Source: Taxillus chinensis
Lineage: Eukaryota > Streptophyta > Magnoliopsida > Santalales > Loranthaceae
DNA length: 64,000 bases
Direction of reading: 5' to 3'
Assembly (NCBI GenBank): GCA_023512835.1
Contig: CM042091.1
Coordinates: 44,792,284-44,856,283 of the forward strand
How positions within the stretch are numbered: the stretch's first letter is position 1; the number at the start of each line of letters is the position of its first letter. The notes below the pieces were generated by a model. It searched no databases. It saw only the letters and a program-made list of their open reading frames with translations, and had not been told where the DNA came from. Below, piece by piece: positions 11,935 to 22,671 of this stretch. A program made the position numbers and the translations under genes.

Positions 11935-12580
11935 TTTGTTTTAAAAAATTATTTTTAGAAATTATATTTCAAAATTATTTTTTGGCAAATTGAAAACATA
12001 TTTTATGTTTGGTGGTTGTTTTCTTTCAAATATACTATTAATCTTTTCGCCGGAGGTGGGTTACAGCAGGAGGCGTAACAGTGGGCCATTGCAGTAGGGG
12101 GATCACTATCGCAAGGCCCGTCGCAGCAAGTGAGGAGGTCTTCGTTGCAGATCGCCATCGCAACAAGGGCGGGGGCTTGTCGTCGCAACGCGTGGGGGGG
12201 GGGGGGGGGGGAGTTGTGGTCGTAGATCGCCGTCGCGAGGGGAGTAGGGTCTGCAGTCGCAGATCGCCGCCGCAGGGGGGAGGGAGCTTCGCTGTAGTAA
12301 TTTGTCGTCGCGGGGGAAGGGGTTTCGTCATCGCGGGGGGAGGGGCGTTCGTCGTCGCAACAGGTGGGGTTTGTCATCGCAGCAGGGAGGGTCGCGTCGC
12401 AAGGCTTGGCGGAGGGAGAGATTGAAAACGAAAAACAACTTGAAAACACAAAAAAACATGTTTTCGTTTTCCTGCATTTGAAAACACTTGGTTTTTGAAA
12501 ACAAAATATCAAAACAGTAGCCAAACAAAAGTGTAGAAAACCGTTTTAGAAAAGAGATATCAAACACACTCCAAGAGCAT
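11935..12580. mobile_element. Possible Pack-type element with GC-rich core and 18-G run
   Basis: The AT-rich flanks, rich in GTTTTC/GAAAAC words (near 11935-12030 and 12425-12580), look inversely related. They enclose a very G-rich core (12045-12420) with loosely repeated GTCGCAGATCGCC-like words and an uninterrupted run of 18 G at 12194-12211. On the minus strand the core reads as low-complexity Pro/Arg/Thr-rich sequence in several frames, so it is not a convincing gene. It is probably a transposon that captured GC-rich exonic DNA. The exact ends are not resolved. Confidence 0.35.
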
Positions 12581-14540
12581 GTTTCCACTGCATTGCATGT
12601 GCAGTTTGTTTGTATCTGGATAGATTTCAAAATATCAGTGCATGATATTAGTTGTTTTGGAGGGTTAGTTAGGTTGAACCAATCAAACCATCAGTCAGTT
12701 CAATCCAGATAAATTAATTGGTTGGGCGGGCTGTCCAACTCGATCAATCTGACCGATAACTTTAATTTGGTTTGAACAGAAAGTCTAACCCGTCCAAACC
12801 GATCAACAAACATTCCTAGTTTAAGAGCTAATTATTTAACGCGTGTCATGTCAATATATATTTAAGTATTAAATATATATTACATGGTTATTTATTTACT
12901 TAGATTAAATAAATAATAAATATTTTTATTCATTTAATGCGATTAAATGAATAATTATATTATTTATTCATTTGATCAATAAATAATTTTAGACATTTAT
13001 TTAATTTACTTTAATGCATAATAATCATATCATTTAAAGAATTTAAATAATTATAAATATTATGTATTATTATTATTTAACTAAAAGGGCATATGTGTAA
13101 TAACACAAGGATAATTTTAGCCTATAAAAAGATGCATATCCTCCTAGGTTAGAGTTAGTGTGAAATCGTAGACAACCAAGAGAGAAAGATAGGTGACGGT
13201 CAGTCCTAGCAGAGGTGATGTTTCTGTTCATTGATCTAAGGGTGTCATAACCTTGTACTCCTTAAGAAGATGAATAACAGATAAGACTAAGTAGTGATTG
13301 CATTCAAGAGGCTGTGAGAACAATTAAAGGTTGATCGCGACATCATTTTTTAAGAAAAAGAAGAGGTTTCTTATTTCACTGTTCTTTAGGTTGGTTTCTT
13401 CTTGACCCTCTTCGCAAAATTAGAATAATTTATTCATATTTAGATCTTGGTGTTTGTTAATTAGATATTTTTTAAATTTATTTTCGCTGTGGCTAATTGT
13501 TAACTATATTTCGGTAAATAAACATTTGAATGGATTTGCCCCCCAGTCAATTGATCTTAATCATACTTTTATCTTTCAAAACAAGAATTGTAAGGTGGGA
13601 CTAAGGTAACACAACATAGGGAATTGCAAAAGAGTTCAAAAGACTTGTAAAGAAGTATGTGGTATAAATAATCACTTTAGTGTGCTCAAAAGTATAAATA
13701 TAAGATATTGAAAGATGTATTTATGTTATTGATTTTCATGCTATTTTGTTAGACTAATTAATTAAGGCGACATACAATTTATATGTTTATCGGAGCATAG
13801 TAGTGTCTATTAGATGAAGATACGAGTCTGTAGGTTTGACATTCTTACTTCACAATGCACTCTGAAAGAGAAGCTTATCATAAAGCTCTTTAAAATTAAA
13901 TTAAACTAGTATAGTATAGAGCTAACCTAAGTCGTTCACTAATTGGAAGACTTACAAAATTCAATTTAACTTAATATTCAAGAAAACATATATATATATA
14001 TAAAGCTAAGTTGGATTAAATTAAAGATTTTGGGGGATTTTTTTTAAGATTGAAATAAACTAAATTAAATATCTAGCATGCAATTAACTACGACGCAATT
14101 AATTCAACCATTTCACTTTGATTAGTTATTTATCATTATCTTATAAGATAAACAAGACATTCATGGCCCCATAATCTAATTGCATCAAGACATCATGATT
14201 GTAAACTGATTATGAACTTGCTTTAACCTTAGGTAGGGACAATTATGACAAGTATTTTGGAGAATTGATTAGTTCCCTATGAATATAAACTCCATATCTC
14301 AAATATAAATTAAAAATATCATGCTTAAGCAACCCATAATTAACCACAACCATGGATTAATAGCAAATAAGAACATAATAAAAGAAATACAAATCATAGC
14401 TTCAATGATCCAAGTGAAAACATAAATTCAAAATAAATAATAGAAGATAGATGTTCAATTGATTACAAAATATTACTCCATGAATAATAAAAAAACTACA
14501 AAGAAAGACAGAATAGGTAGGGTAGTAGTAGTCGTCTCTT
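12581..14540. other. Repeat-derived intergenic; possible old LTR promoter near 13.1 kb
   Basis: No gene seen. GCCTATAAAAAG at about 13120-13131 followed by a 5'-leader-like stretch resembles the TATA/R region of a retroelement LTR, but I could not define its ends. The remainder is AT-rich. Confidence 0.35.
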
Positions 14541-14809
14541 CTAGGCATCGCAATGGGTCGGGTCCGAGTACTGCCTAGCCCGAATCCAACCCAAAATTTT
14601 ATAGGCTGCCTCGAACCCACCCCGACCCGCTAGTTTGGGCACTTCGGGTCGGATCGGAATGGGGCAGGTCATGGCAGTATTTTTAAGTTTACTTTTGCTT
14701 TAAAATACTGGGTCGGGGCGGGTTGGACAAGACCCAAGCCCAAGCCGATGATGTGTTGGGGCAGGACAAATCGGGTCAGGGCGGGGTGGGGCAAAATTGC
14801 CACCCCTAG
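14541..14809. mobile_element. Fold-back MITE-like element
   Basis: The left end CTAGGCATCGCAATGGGTC (14541) and the reverse complement of the right end (CTAGGGGTGGCAAT, at 14809) are inverted repeats. The interior alternates GGGTCGGGT- and CCCGACCC-rich segments that can pair over much of the length. This architecture, with ends like TAGGGGTGGCAA, is common for small hAT-like elements in plants. No clean target duplication is seen. Confidence 0.5.
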
Positions 14810-14844
14810 TTTCTTCCTTTAATAACGTCTTTTTTGCTATCTTC

Positions 14845-15058
14845 AAGGTCGTTCTCCTTTTGGGGAAGCCCCACCTGGCCACGGCCCTAGTTTCTGCGCC
14901 TCTCGGAAATGGCCCACGGGGTTTTCTTTCTTCATATGAGACTTAAGGTCGTTTCTACCATTGGAAAAAAGCCCCAGAGCTACGTGTTACGGGGTCGTAT
15001 TCTCCCTTCTCTCTCCAGATAATGGCCACAGGAGTTTTCATTCTTCATATGAGACTTT
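14845..15058. repeat. Diverged tandem duplication, about 100-115 bp
   Basis: Two adjacent segments (14845-14943 and 14944-15058) share the order AAGGTCGTT, AGCCCCA, AATGGCC and TTCTTCATATGAGACTT, with indels between them. No coding signal. Confidence 0.6.
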
Positions 15059-17068
15059 AAAAACACATTTTAGAACTTAAGATAAGGCAAAAAGTCATGT
15101 ACACCCTTATGAGAAAAATCATGAAACTTATAGAGGATACAAAAGATAAAACATAAGAAGGAAAAACATGGTGTTGCACTCTGGCCACGATTGGCCTTAG
15201 TTGAATCGCTCGATTTTGCTGTCTTTATCCATTTTCGATGCAAATAACCTTCGATTACTTCAAAATTTTTGCATAAACTTCTTTTGCCTAAAAACACCTA
15301 AATATTTGCAAATATTCGTGAAGCATTGAAAATATGCACTAAAATAAACATATTATAATTTAGCAAATAATAGGATAAAATACACATAATATCATGAAAA
15401 TAAAACATAAAAGTACTACAAAACCAGAATCTATCACACTCTATTACTTGATACGATTTGTATACTTGCGGTGTCAAATAGTCGATTGTAAATTTGCTAT
15501 TAAAAGGGTTGGAGAGACATGATCCTTACTGGATTGTGGTTGCTCACTGTCATGCCTCATATTTCTGACATGAGGAAATCAGTTCGTGACTTCCCTTTAC
15601 TTACCCGATAGGCAAGGGGTTGGGATTAAATAATACCACACAAAACATCACAAATAACCATAATAAATTTTCATAAGTTAAACCACATGTTTTTTTAGAT
15701 AGTCAAATCTCTTTTACATCATTCCCCAATGGGGTTATATCAATTTCCTCAAATTATCATAATATGAAAAGCAAGAAAACAATAAACTCAACCTTTCACC
15801 TTGGTGTCATCACTGGTTTTCGTCCGGGCCACAACCGAATGATGAGATTGTACAGAGTCGCCACCAACTGTTTTTTGGGCGCAGTTGGTCACCTATGATG
15901 TGTGTGGTCTATGTTACCAAATAAGGGTTCGGGGGTTGGTTACGTGTAGGGAAGGATTAGTACCCCTACAACGCCCTTTCGGTACCTATCTTAGGAGTAG
16001 GAGGTTTCTATTTGTTTTCGCTGTCGTGATTGGGCTGAGGCACTATGGTTTTCCTAGACAGTCTACGCTTTTTATTTAGCTAAGTTATTTGTCAAGGTTA
16101 TAGTTAAAATTGATTTACCCTAAAATTTTTAAAGGAGATCCTAGAAGTTTTGTTTTGCTTTTTATTTGAAGTGGAAAACGAAATCCTAAGGTTTTGTTTT
16201 GTTTTGGAAATTGAAGTCCTAAACAATTGAAGTATGCTTTTTCCATTTTTTGGTTTTTGGTTCAAAAATGTTTTTTTTGGTTAAAAACAATTTTTTTGTT
16301 TTTTTGAAAGAATTGAAACTAAATGAACATAAATATCGAAATAATTATACTAATTATACTAATTATACTAAATTTAAAAACTAACTACCTAATTATGCTA
16401 AATTTAAAAAACTAACTAACTAATTAACTAAATATGTTAAATTTAATTAAAAACTAACTACTAATTTACTAAACAAAATAATAATTAAAACTAAAGAAGG
16501 AAAGAAATAAAAACCTGAAATATCATGGACCAAGGATGCCCTTCTTCCGAATGCCTACTTTTTCTGCAAAAGAAAGGAAAAGATTAATTTTACTATAATT
16601 GCAGTTCTTTTTTAGAACCACAGTTAATTTTATACTCTACTCTCTTTTTTTGAGTTGTGTGTATTTGATGGTATTGGTGTGTTTGTAAAAGGGGGAGAGG
16701 ACCCCTTTATATAGGAGTCATGGAAGAGAAAATTTTGTAAAACCTCCAATGTGGGACTTCTATTTTTTTTTCTTTTTATGATTATTATTATTAAGAAGTC
16801 AAATAAGGGGTGCAGGTACTGTTCATGAAATAGTAACCCCGGGTACTATTCACGAATAGTGACATGAACAGTACCTTAAGAACTATTCACAAAAAAATAT
16901 TTTTTTAATTTATTTTTTTATTTTTTGGAATCCTATGTCGGCTGCGACTAATCATTGGGATGGTTTTATATATTTATTTAACATATATGTATGTATATAT
17001 ACACACGTATAACATAAACATGCAAACTGTAATTTATTTAGGACTCCGTGATGAGGATATTACATGAT

Positions 17069-17218
17069 TCAACCTAAAATATATTCTGTGGTCATTGTCA
17101 TTACATACAAGATGATGATGAAAGCAAGGAGGGGTATGAAAGCGCCGCCCAACATAGGATACACAATAGTACACGCCAGCAATAGCATCGTTAGCACGCA
17201 CTTCGCCCAGTCAGCCAT
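17069..17218 (-). CDS. Small hydrophobic ORF (49 aa) inside C1
   Basis: The ORF runs from the ATG at 17218 down to a TGA at 17069. The 49-residue product starts MADWAKCVL and is mostly hydrophobic, with one or two membrane-spanning stretches (residues 8-20 and 26-41). It is not recognised as a known family. What makes it worth listing is its position: about 100 bp downstream of a good TATA box, with a leader-like sequence in between and a five-member AACGG array directly upstream of the TATA. It could be an extra retroelement ORF, a start-codon-bearing leader, or chance. Confidence 0.3.
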   Translation of the reverse strand: MADWAKCVLTMLLLACTIVYPMLGGAFIPLLAFIIILYVMTMTTEYILG

Positions 17219-17317
17219 TTTCGCATTAGAGGAGGCAAAAAACGTGGAGAATTGAAGAATAGAGTTTGAAGAGTGGTAAAATGGAAGTTGTGTGAGTGAA
17301 TGAGAGGAATGAGGGTG

Positions 17318-17326
17318 TATTTATAG
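17318..17326 (-). promoter_or_regulatory. TATA box CTATAAATA
   Basis: On the minus strand CTATAAATA lies 15 bp from the nearest AACGG motif and about 100 bp upstream of the small ORF. The spacing fits a core promoter with a roughly 70-nt leader. Confidence 0.6.
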
Positions 17327-17337
17327 GGTGGAAAAAG

Positions 17338-17430
17338 TGGCCGTTGGTAGAGAATATAGCCGTTGGAAATAGTGCTGTGACCGTTGGAACAGTGCCCTGA
17401 CCGTTGGAATAGTATCGTGACCGTTGGGGT
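17338..17430 (-). promoter_or_regulatory. Array of five MSA-like (AACGG) motifs, about 20-bp spacing
   Basis: CCGTTGG occurs at 17341, 17360, 17381, 17401 and 17421 (spacing 19, 21, 20, 20). Read on the minus strand, four of the five fit the plant M-phase-specific activator consensus YCYAACGGYYA exactly, for example TCCAACGGTCA, and the fifth fits at 10 of 11 positions. MSA elements are bound by three-repeat MYB factors and drive G2/M expression. Function here is inferred. Confidence 0.65.
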
Positions 17431-18511
17431 TTTTATTTTGGTGCAGAAAATATTGTTTGAAAAATAAAAAAAAGTAGATGCTAATTTTTTTTTTAATTTT
17501 TTTTGTTTTATGTTTTTTTGTTGTTTTATTATTTTTTGTTGTTTTTTTATAAATAATTAACGTCACCTTTTAAATTAACGATCATGTCTCTTTATTTATT
17601 TATACAAAGTGAATGACAGATATGGAATAATATAAAGCTGAAAATGAATATGTACGTTCAACCCGGACAAAATGGGGTCCAACACTTGGTGTTCCACTTA
17701 ATGCTTGTAGGTTCCTGAAAAGAAAAACAAATCACAACAGAAGGGGTGAGCAACCACAACTTAGTAGGGATTATGTCTCCTTGACCCATCTCATGCACCT
17801 AGTATTTGCATGGTGAGTGCACAACTGCAATATCGTGGCAATAATATACAAACAGTTTATAATCAATATTGAACTTCAGGGTACTTATAATCAAAGCAAC
17901 ACATAAGTGAGCCACACATGCTATCACAACTAGAGCCACACATGCCTCATATCACAATTTCATATAACACAATTTAAATCACAACACAACAATGCATATC
18001 TATACTTGTAACAAGAACACACTATAGAGCATGCATTATGACAAATTATAGAATTCCTCATAATATACCTCAACCAATACATATCACACAAGCCCCGTTT
18101 ACAAGCTATGTAATTTCCCCACTAAATTCTATCACGAAACTAACACGAAGAATACAGACATGAGACGAATGGCGAATGAACACCCCGACGGCCTCCAAAT
18201 TAACTACCATGAAACAGACTCTCAATTCCCACTAACCACAGACTCATCAACATCCACAAGTATAATATGCCAATGAAGGCCAACATCCATATAGGAGATC
18301 ACACTTATATGAATTTACACACACATATATATATATATACATATATCATTTACCTCAAGACCTAACCCTAGAATAGGTTCAAGAGTACAGAATCCCTACC
18401 TCAAACTCGGTGGCATTAAGGTTTGAAATCGAAATATCCTCATTGCTTTTGCTCTTCCGCGCTAGATGTCGTCCACCCACACGAACGCAACAACAATGAT
18501 CAAGCAAAAGG

Positions 18512-18513
<2 letters not shown>

Positions 18514-18586
<73 letters not shown>
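18514..18586. repeat. (TC)n microsatellite, 73 bp, in B1
   Basis: Uninterrupted CT dinucleotides. Related B copies carry the same repeat at the equivalent place: (GA)n at 50318-50382 in the reversed copy B4, and a short CT tract near 61556 in B2. The long reading frames that cross it are artefacts of the repeat. Confidence 0.95.
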
Positions 18587-18589
<3 letters not shown>

Positions 18590-18667
18590 GCTTTAGAACA
18601 AAAAACTCAGAAAAAACCAAACCTAAAATCACAAAATCGAAAGGCATATATCGGAAATACATTATTA

Positions 18668-19010
18668 TAGTGTTGATGTCGACCAAAAACACCGCAAGAT
18701 TGACCACATCAACCACCTTCCTCGCGTTGACCAACTACCTACGTCGACCAATTTTCACATTACACATGGTCGGTCTACAGTTAGATCGACCACGTCGACC
18801 TCATGTCGACGACACGTCAATCATATTCCATGTCGACCAACACACATGGAAAAAATCTTGGGAAACTGCTCTGTACGACCTCGACCACGTTGACCACACA
18901 TCGAAATTCATCTCGTATCAACCAAACTCTCTAAAATCTCCTCTGGTTGGCATCGACCACTCCCCATGCCAAGTCAACTGTGTCAACCAATCCCACATCA
19001 ACTAAGGCTG
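18668..19010 (+). repeat. TYGACCA motif-rich segment of B1
   Basis: About ten TCGACC/TTGACC words occur in 340 bp, nine of them as TYGACCA, with further TCAACCA variants. TTGACC is the W-box core bound by WRKY factors, and the TCGACC forms are one transition away. It may be a regulatory array of the LTR or only a degenerate repeat. Confidence 0.5.
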
Positions 19011-19255
19011 CATCGACTAAGCCTTCACACGATGTTCTATCTTAGTATCTCCAAAATAATTTGGCTTCCGAGGTACTGCCCTAGAATTCCCACAAGGGGC
19101 GTTGCCCCCTTGACCCCTACTCGTGGACTGGCTAGCGAGACCCTCGCCGATTCGCTGCACCCTCGGATTCCCGTTAACCATCCGATTAAGAATCCCTACC
19201 CAAGCACACAAATGACTAACTTTTCACCTCCCTAAAGATGGGTCACTACACTCAC

Positions 19256-19570
19256 ACCTTTTGTTATGGTTGTTTTTCTTTTAGGTGCCTACCAGAGTTA
19301 GGTGGATCATCCCATGGTGAAGACCCTATGATAATACCCCTCCATTTATTATTTGATGCCTTGCTTTGAAATGATAATTATGTAATGAGGCTTATTTGAG
19401 ATATGAAGGTGTAGCCCTTGAGGGGAGAAATATTGTATAAGGTTTTGTTTTAAAATGATTATGTTTTCTTTGTTTGTATATGGACATGTCGTGTATATAA
19501 TTTTGTGTATGTGTTTGGTGAGCAGGCTGAGACAACACCTATTACAAAATATACTTTTAAGTGTTTATCA
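19256..19570 (+). mobile_element. Remnant of the older B-type host element (B0)
   Basis: This segment and 23161 to about 23216 are parts of one B-type copy into which B1 and B3 inserted. The B0 sequence across the CTCAC site (GTGGTTGCTCAC followed by the GTTG...TTTTCTTTTAGG stretch) corresponds to B4 near 51080-51110, and 23161-23216 corresponds to the B4 end near 51420-51479. The left limit of B0, before 15543, is not defined. Confidence 0.6.
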
Positions 19571-21849
19571 CCGATTGTAATATTTCATACCCGGAATAGG
19601 CTAAAAAATAGCTTCTATTTGGTTTGAGAACGTTATTTTAGTTTTGTAGCTGAAAAAATGGTCATTTAGACTTATTTGGAGTGTGGATGACTCAGGGATA
19701 TTTTAGTAACATCCAGTAGCGATTTAAGGGGTAAATTAGTTAATTTAGCTATTTTATGATTCATTATTATTAATATTAAAATAAAATTTGGGATTCAACT
19801 TAATTAATGGTATTTTTGTATTTTAATGAGTTAAAATGGAAATTTTATTGGAAAAAGGAAACTTGATTAAATAGGATTACTTGTTGGGCAAGAAATCAGT
19901 GTTTTAATGTAATTAGAAGTCCTATAAGGCGTGAGGAGAAACTCTATACTTCGGGGGCTCATCCTAAGAGAGTTGACTATTGGTTCTTTGTGCTTTGGAG
20001 AGCCCTAACTATCTGGGAAGCCAAGGAGGAGAGAGAAAGGTGAAAGCTCGAAGTTTTAGGGCGTTTCCAAGTTTTGATAAGCTAGTCTGTCTTCCAAAAT
20101 ATTTGAGGTAGGTGTTTCTATCCCTTTTACATCTTTTCAAGGGTCATATGACTTAGGTTTGGCCTATATTAGAGATTTAAAAAGAGAACGAACGATTTTG
20201 CATGCAAGTGAGATAGGGAGTCTAAATTAAGATGTCTAACGTTCAAAGTTGATGTTGAAAATTTAGAAATCGTTTTAGGGTGAATTCATTATATGCTGGA
20301 ACCATATGAATAATGTTAGTCGGGTGAATAGTATTCTGATCGAATGAAGCTAATTTTTATACTGACGGAATATATGCGGTATTTCGGTAAACTTTTCTTT
20401 CTGGTCGGATGAAATATGAGGTGGTCGGGTGAGCAACAAGCAGTCAGGCGAAGCTAATTTTTATACCAATGAAATATATGTGGTATTTCGACAAAGTTTT
20501 TCTTTTTGTCAAATGAAATCTGAGATGGTCGGGCAAACAATAAAGTGGTCATGTGAATAGTAACATGATCAGATGATTTTTCTAATATTTTTATTGGATA
20601 GCCAGTTAAAAACCCTTTAAAATGAGGGGTATTATAAGCAAATTAGAATTCTGTAGAATGAATTATGATTTTTTAAAGCTAAGACAAAATCTGCACTATT
20701 TTATCAGCCTATTTTGCTCCTTTTAATATGGTAAGGGAAGTTTAAGCTTGAATCCTTTAGCGGGAAACCCTAAAGATCATTGGGGATTGTAGTGTGCCTT
20801 TTATTATTATAATTGACGTGTATATACTTATTCTTATGTTAAAAACCTGTTCATGATGGTAATACTTTGGTGTGATTATATTGTGGATGTTACGTGTTAA
20901 TTGTTTAATGGTAAAGCTTATATATCGTGGGCTGAATATGATGATTGATGATATGTTTGTTTAAGATGTTATTATTTGCGGTGCACATGAATGCTTAGTT
21001 TGTGTGTAACGAGCTTGATAAGCCGACAATTTGGCCTGCGAGCCTCTATCACTGGGACATGGCTCGATGAGCTGATAGTTTGGCCTACGAGCCTCTATCA
21101 TTATTGGAGAGATGATAGATATGATTGCATGTGTGGCGGTATGATGGATATGGGTGCCTGTGTGGTGATATGGTGGATATGGGTGCTTGTATGGCGGTTT
21201 GATGGATATGGGTTCTGTGTGGTGGTTTGAACACTGGTTTGTATTATTGTGTGCCGCATTAATATCTAATAACTATCACTACACATGTACACTTGTATAC
21301 ATAGTATATAATATTATAAGTTTATTGTTGAGGGTTGGTGAGGAGTGATAGGTCACCTACTGAGCTTCATGCTCACCCCTACCTGTTGATTTGTTTTCTC
21401 TAAGTGTTGACAGGATCTAGCGATAGATTACGCTGCTCAGCGGAGTATTTATTTGATGTATGAATTTTGTTTAGATGTTATTTTTATTGGATCGTATTCT
21501 CGGGCAAGGGTCCATGGATAGTTGTAAGAATTGATTGGGTTTATGTAATGACTTTTATAATATATTTATGATAGTTGTTTGACATTTGAGAAAGTACTTT
21601 TATACCCTTGATGTATGTTTATACAAGGAATATAGATAACATACGCTTTTTATGTCCTTCATAGGTGCTTGTGTTGGGAAGTATTGTCCCACATGGAAAG
21701 ATTTGGGGAAGGCTAAGGGGTTTATAAGGTAGAGCAAGCCTAGAAATGTCATAATGCATTTTAAAGTTGTGCGGGCCGATGTGGCGAGCCCAAAGCGGAC
21801 AATATTGTGACATGCGGGTGGGCTTGCACCTTGGCCCGATCCTAACAAG

Positions 21850-21862
21850 TGGTATCAGAGCC
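21850..21862 (+). promoter_or_regulatory. Primer-binding site 1 (tRNA-Met type)
   Basis: TGGTATCAGAGCC, two bases after the end of the left outer LTR. It is complementary to the 3' end of plant initiator tRNA-Met, the usual primer of plant copia, TRIM and retrozyme elements. Confidence 0.9.
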
Positions 21863-22242
21863 GAACTGGCCCGTATCCTAAAGACTCGCCGAGCACTCTC
21901 GCGAGTAGCGTGATCCCAAGGTGGGAGCTCACAGAGGTGAGTCGACCGATAGTGTCTTGCACGTCTCGCGTCCATAGAGTTGGAGTATCCTAGAGTGTGA
22001 TACAGAGTTGGGCAAGGGAGTACGAAGGAGTGCGTCGGAGCGATCTTGGAAGCCTCCTATCCTTTGGACATTGGGCGAGTGAGCGAGCATCTTGGTAAAG
22101 GTGTTGCAACATGCGGGGAAGCGATGTCCAACCTGTTGACATTGCGCGAGTGGGAGGGTGTCGAGGTAACGATGTCATCGCCTACGGGGAAGCGATGTTG
22201 ACAAGCGCAACGAGGATGTTGCGAGGATTGGGTGGAGGAGAA

Positions 22243-22656
22243 TGTCACGACCCGAGCAGCATGGTGCTGGCGGGACGTTTCTTAGTGGTACGATTCAGGA
22301 ATGTATTCGTGCTACGTAAAGGATAGGGGTTGGTTGAAAGCGTAGATGGTGCGTAGCGGAAGGTTCCAGGCAGTTCGTGGAGGAAAACGGATGGAACCCC
22401 TTCGGAGTTCAGACGTGCCGACCCGGTTGAATGCGGGGAGCACGCCGCTAGTCGAGGACTTGACGTTGAAGAAGGGATTTGGCCATCTTTACACAAACTG
22501 GTCGGGAACTGGAGCCGTTCTCCTGATGAGCCCAGTGGCAGGGCGAAACCAGTCTACGTGCGCTTCAACCCTCAAAGGCTAAACTTAGCGGACCGTGGAT
22601 AGAGAAGCTAAGTGCCGCAATGGGTTGAGAGGCACAAGAAACCTGACCCCGTGACA
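22243..22656 (+). repeat. Inner LTR-like unit of retrozyme type
   Basis: It begins TGTCACGACCC and ends CCCCGTGACA (TG...CA, with TGTCACG/CGTGACA inverted ends). It is preceded by the purine-rich GGTGGAGGAGAA (22231-22242) and followed after two bases by a tRNA-Met primer site, exactly as an LTR would be. It contains the hammerhead at 22497-22553. The 414-bp length and layout fit plant retrozyme LTRs. Only one copy is present, and no target duplication flanks it on its own. Confidence 0.75.
22497..22553 (+). ncRNA. Type III hammerhead ribozyme
   Basis: All core positions are present. Stem III is ACTGGT (22497-22502) paired with ACCAGT (22548-22553). The cleavage triplet is GTC, with the cut after C22503. 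Stem I is GGGAAC (22504-22509) with GTTCTC (22517-22522), including one G-U pair, and a 7-nt loop TGGAGCC. The core CTGATGA is 22523-22529. Stem II is GCCC (22530-22533) with GGGC (22541-22544) and a 7-nt loop AGTGGCA. The core GAA is 22545-22547, and A22548 pairs with T22502. GCC in loop I and GGC in loop II could pair, as in loop-loop contacts of natural fast hammerheads. In plants such type III motifs define retrozymes. Activity is inferred from the intact fold. Confidence 0.93.
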
Positions 22657-22658
22657 AG

Positions 22659-22671
22659 TGGTATCAGAGCC
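22659..22671 (+). promoter_or_regulatory. Primer-binding site 2 (tRNA-Met type)
   Basis: A second TGGTATCAGAGCC, two bases after the inner LTR-like unit. The 164-bp block from 22657 to 22820 repeats 21848-22011. Confidence 0.88.

Larger units (their letters stand above)
15805..17684 (-). mobile_element. LTR-like element C1 nested in B1, TSD CTTGG
   Basis: It starts TGTCATCACTGG and ends GGGGTCCAACA, flanked by the exact duplication CTTGG (15800-15804 and 17685-17689). Removing it restores the B1 sequence, which then matches B2 across the junction. Length is 1,880 bp and no gag-pol is present, so it is probably a solo LTR. Two minus-strand TATA boxes are visible, at 16705-16714 (CTATATAAAG) and 17318-17326. 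The same ends are found on C2 (23688-26940). Confidence 0.88.
15548..19250 (-). mobile_element. LTR-like element B1 (interrupted by C1), TSD CTCAC
   Basis: The element begins TGTCATGCC at 15548 and ends GGTCACTACA at 19250. It is flanked by the exact 5-bp duplication CTCAC (15543-15547 and 19251-19255). Without the nested C1 it is about 1.8 kb and has no gag-pol, so it looks like a solo LTR. It shares ends and inner segments with B2 (60464-62131), where a TATA box points to the minus strand; I assign minus polarity by that homology. It holds the (TC)n tract at 18514-18586 and a TYGACCA-rich segment. It was inserted into an older B-type copy of opposite orientation. Confidence 0.85.

Noticed and set aside
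12003..12630. Pro/Arg/Thr-rich frames on the minus strand
   Set aside because: Several overlapping frames of equal quality over a low-complexity GC-rich core are not evidence of a gene.
18466..19005. 179-codon open frame across the (TC)n repeat, and its minus-strand partner
   Set aside because: Most of it is the dinucleotide repeat, which is open in every frame. It lies in a non-coding LTR-like element.
21672..21847. 5S rRNA in the TRIM LTR (Cassandra-type element)
   Set aside because: The LTR lacks the 5S internal promoter boxes that I would expect in a Cassandra LTR.
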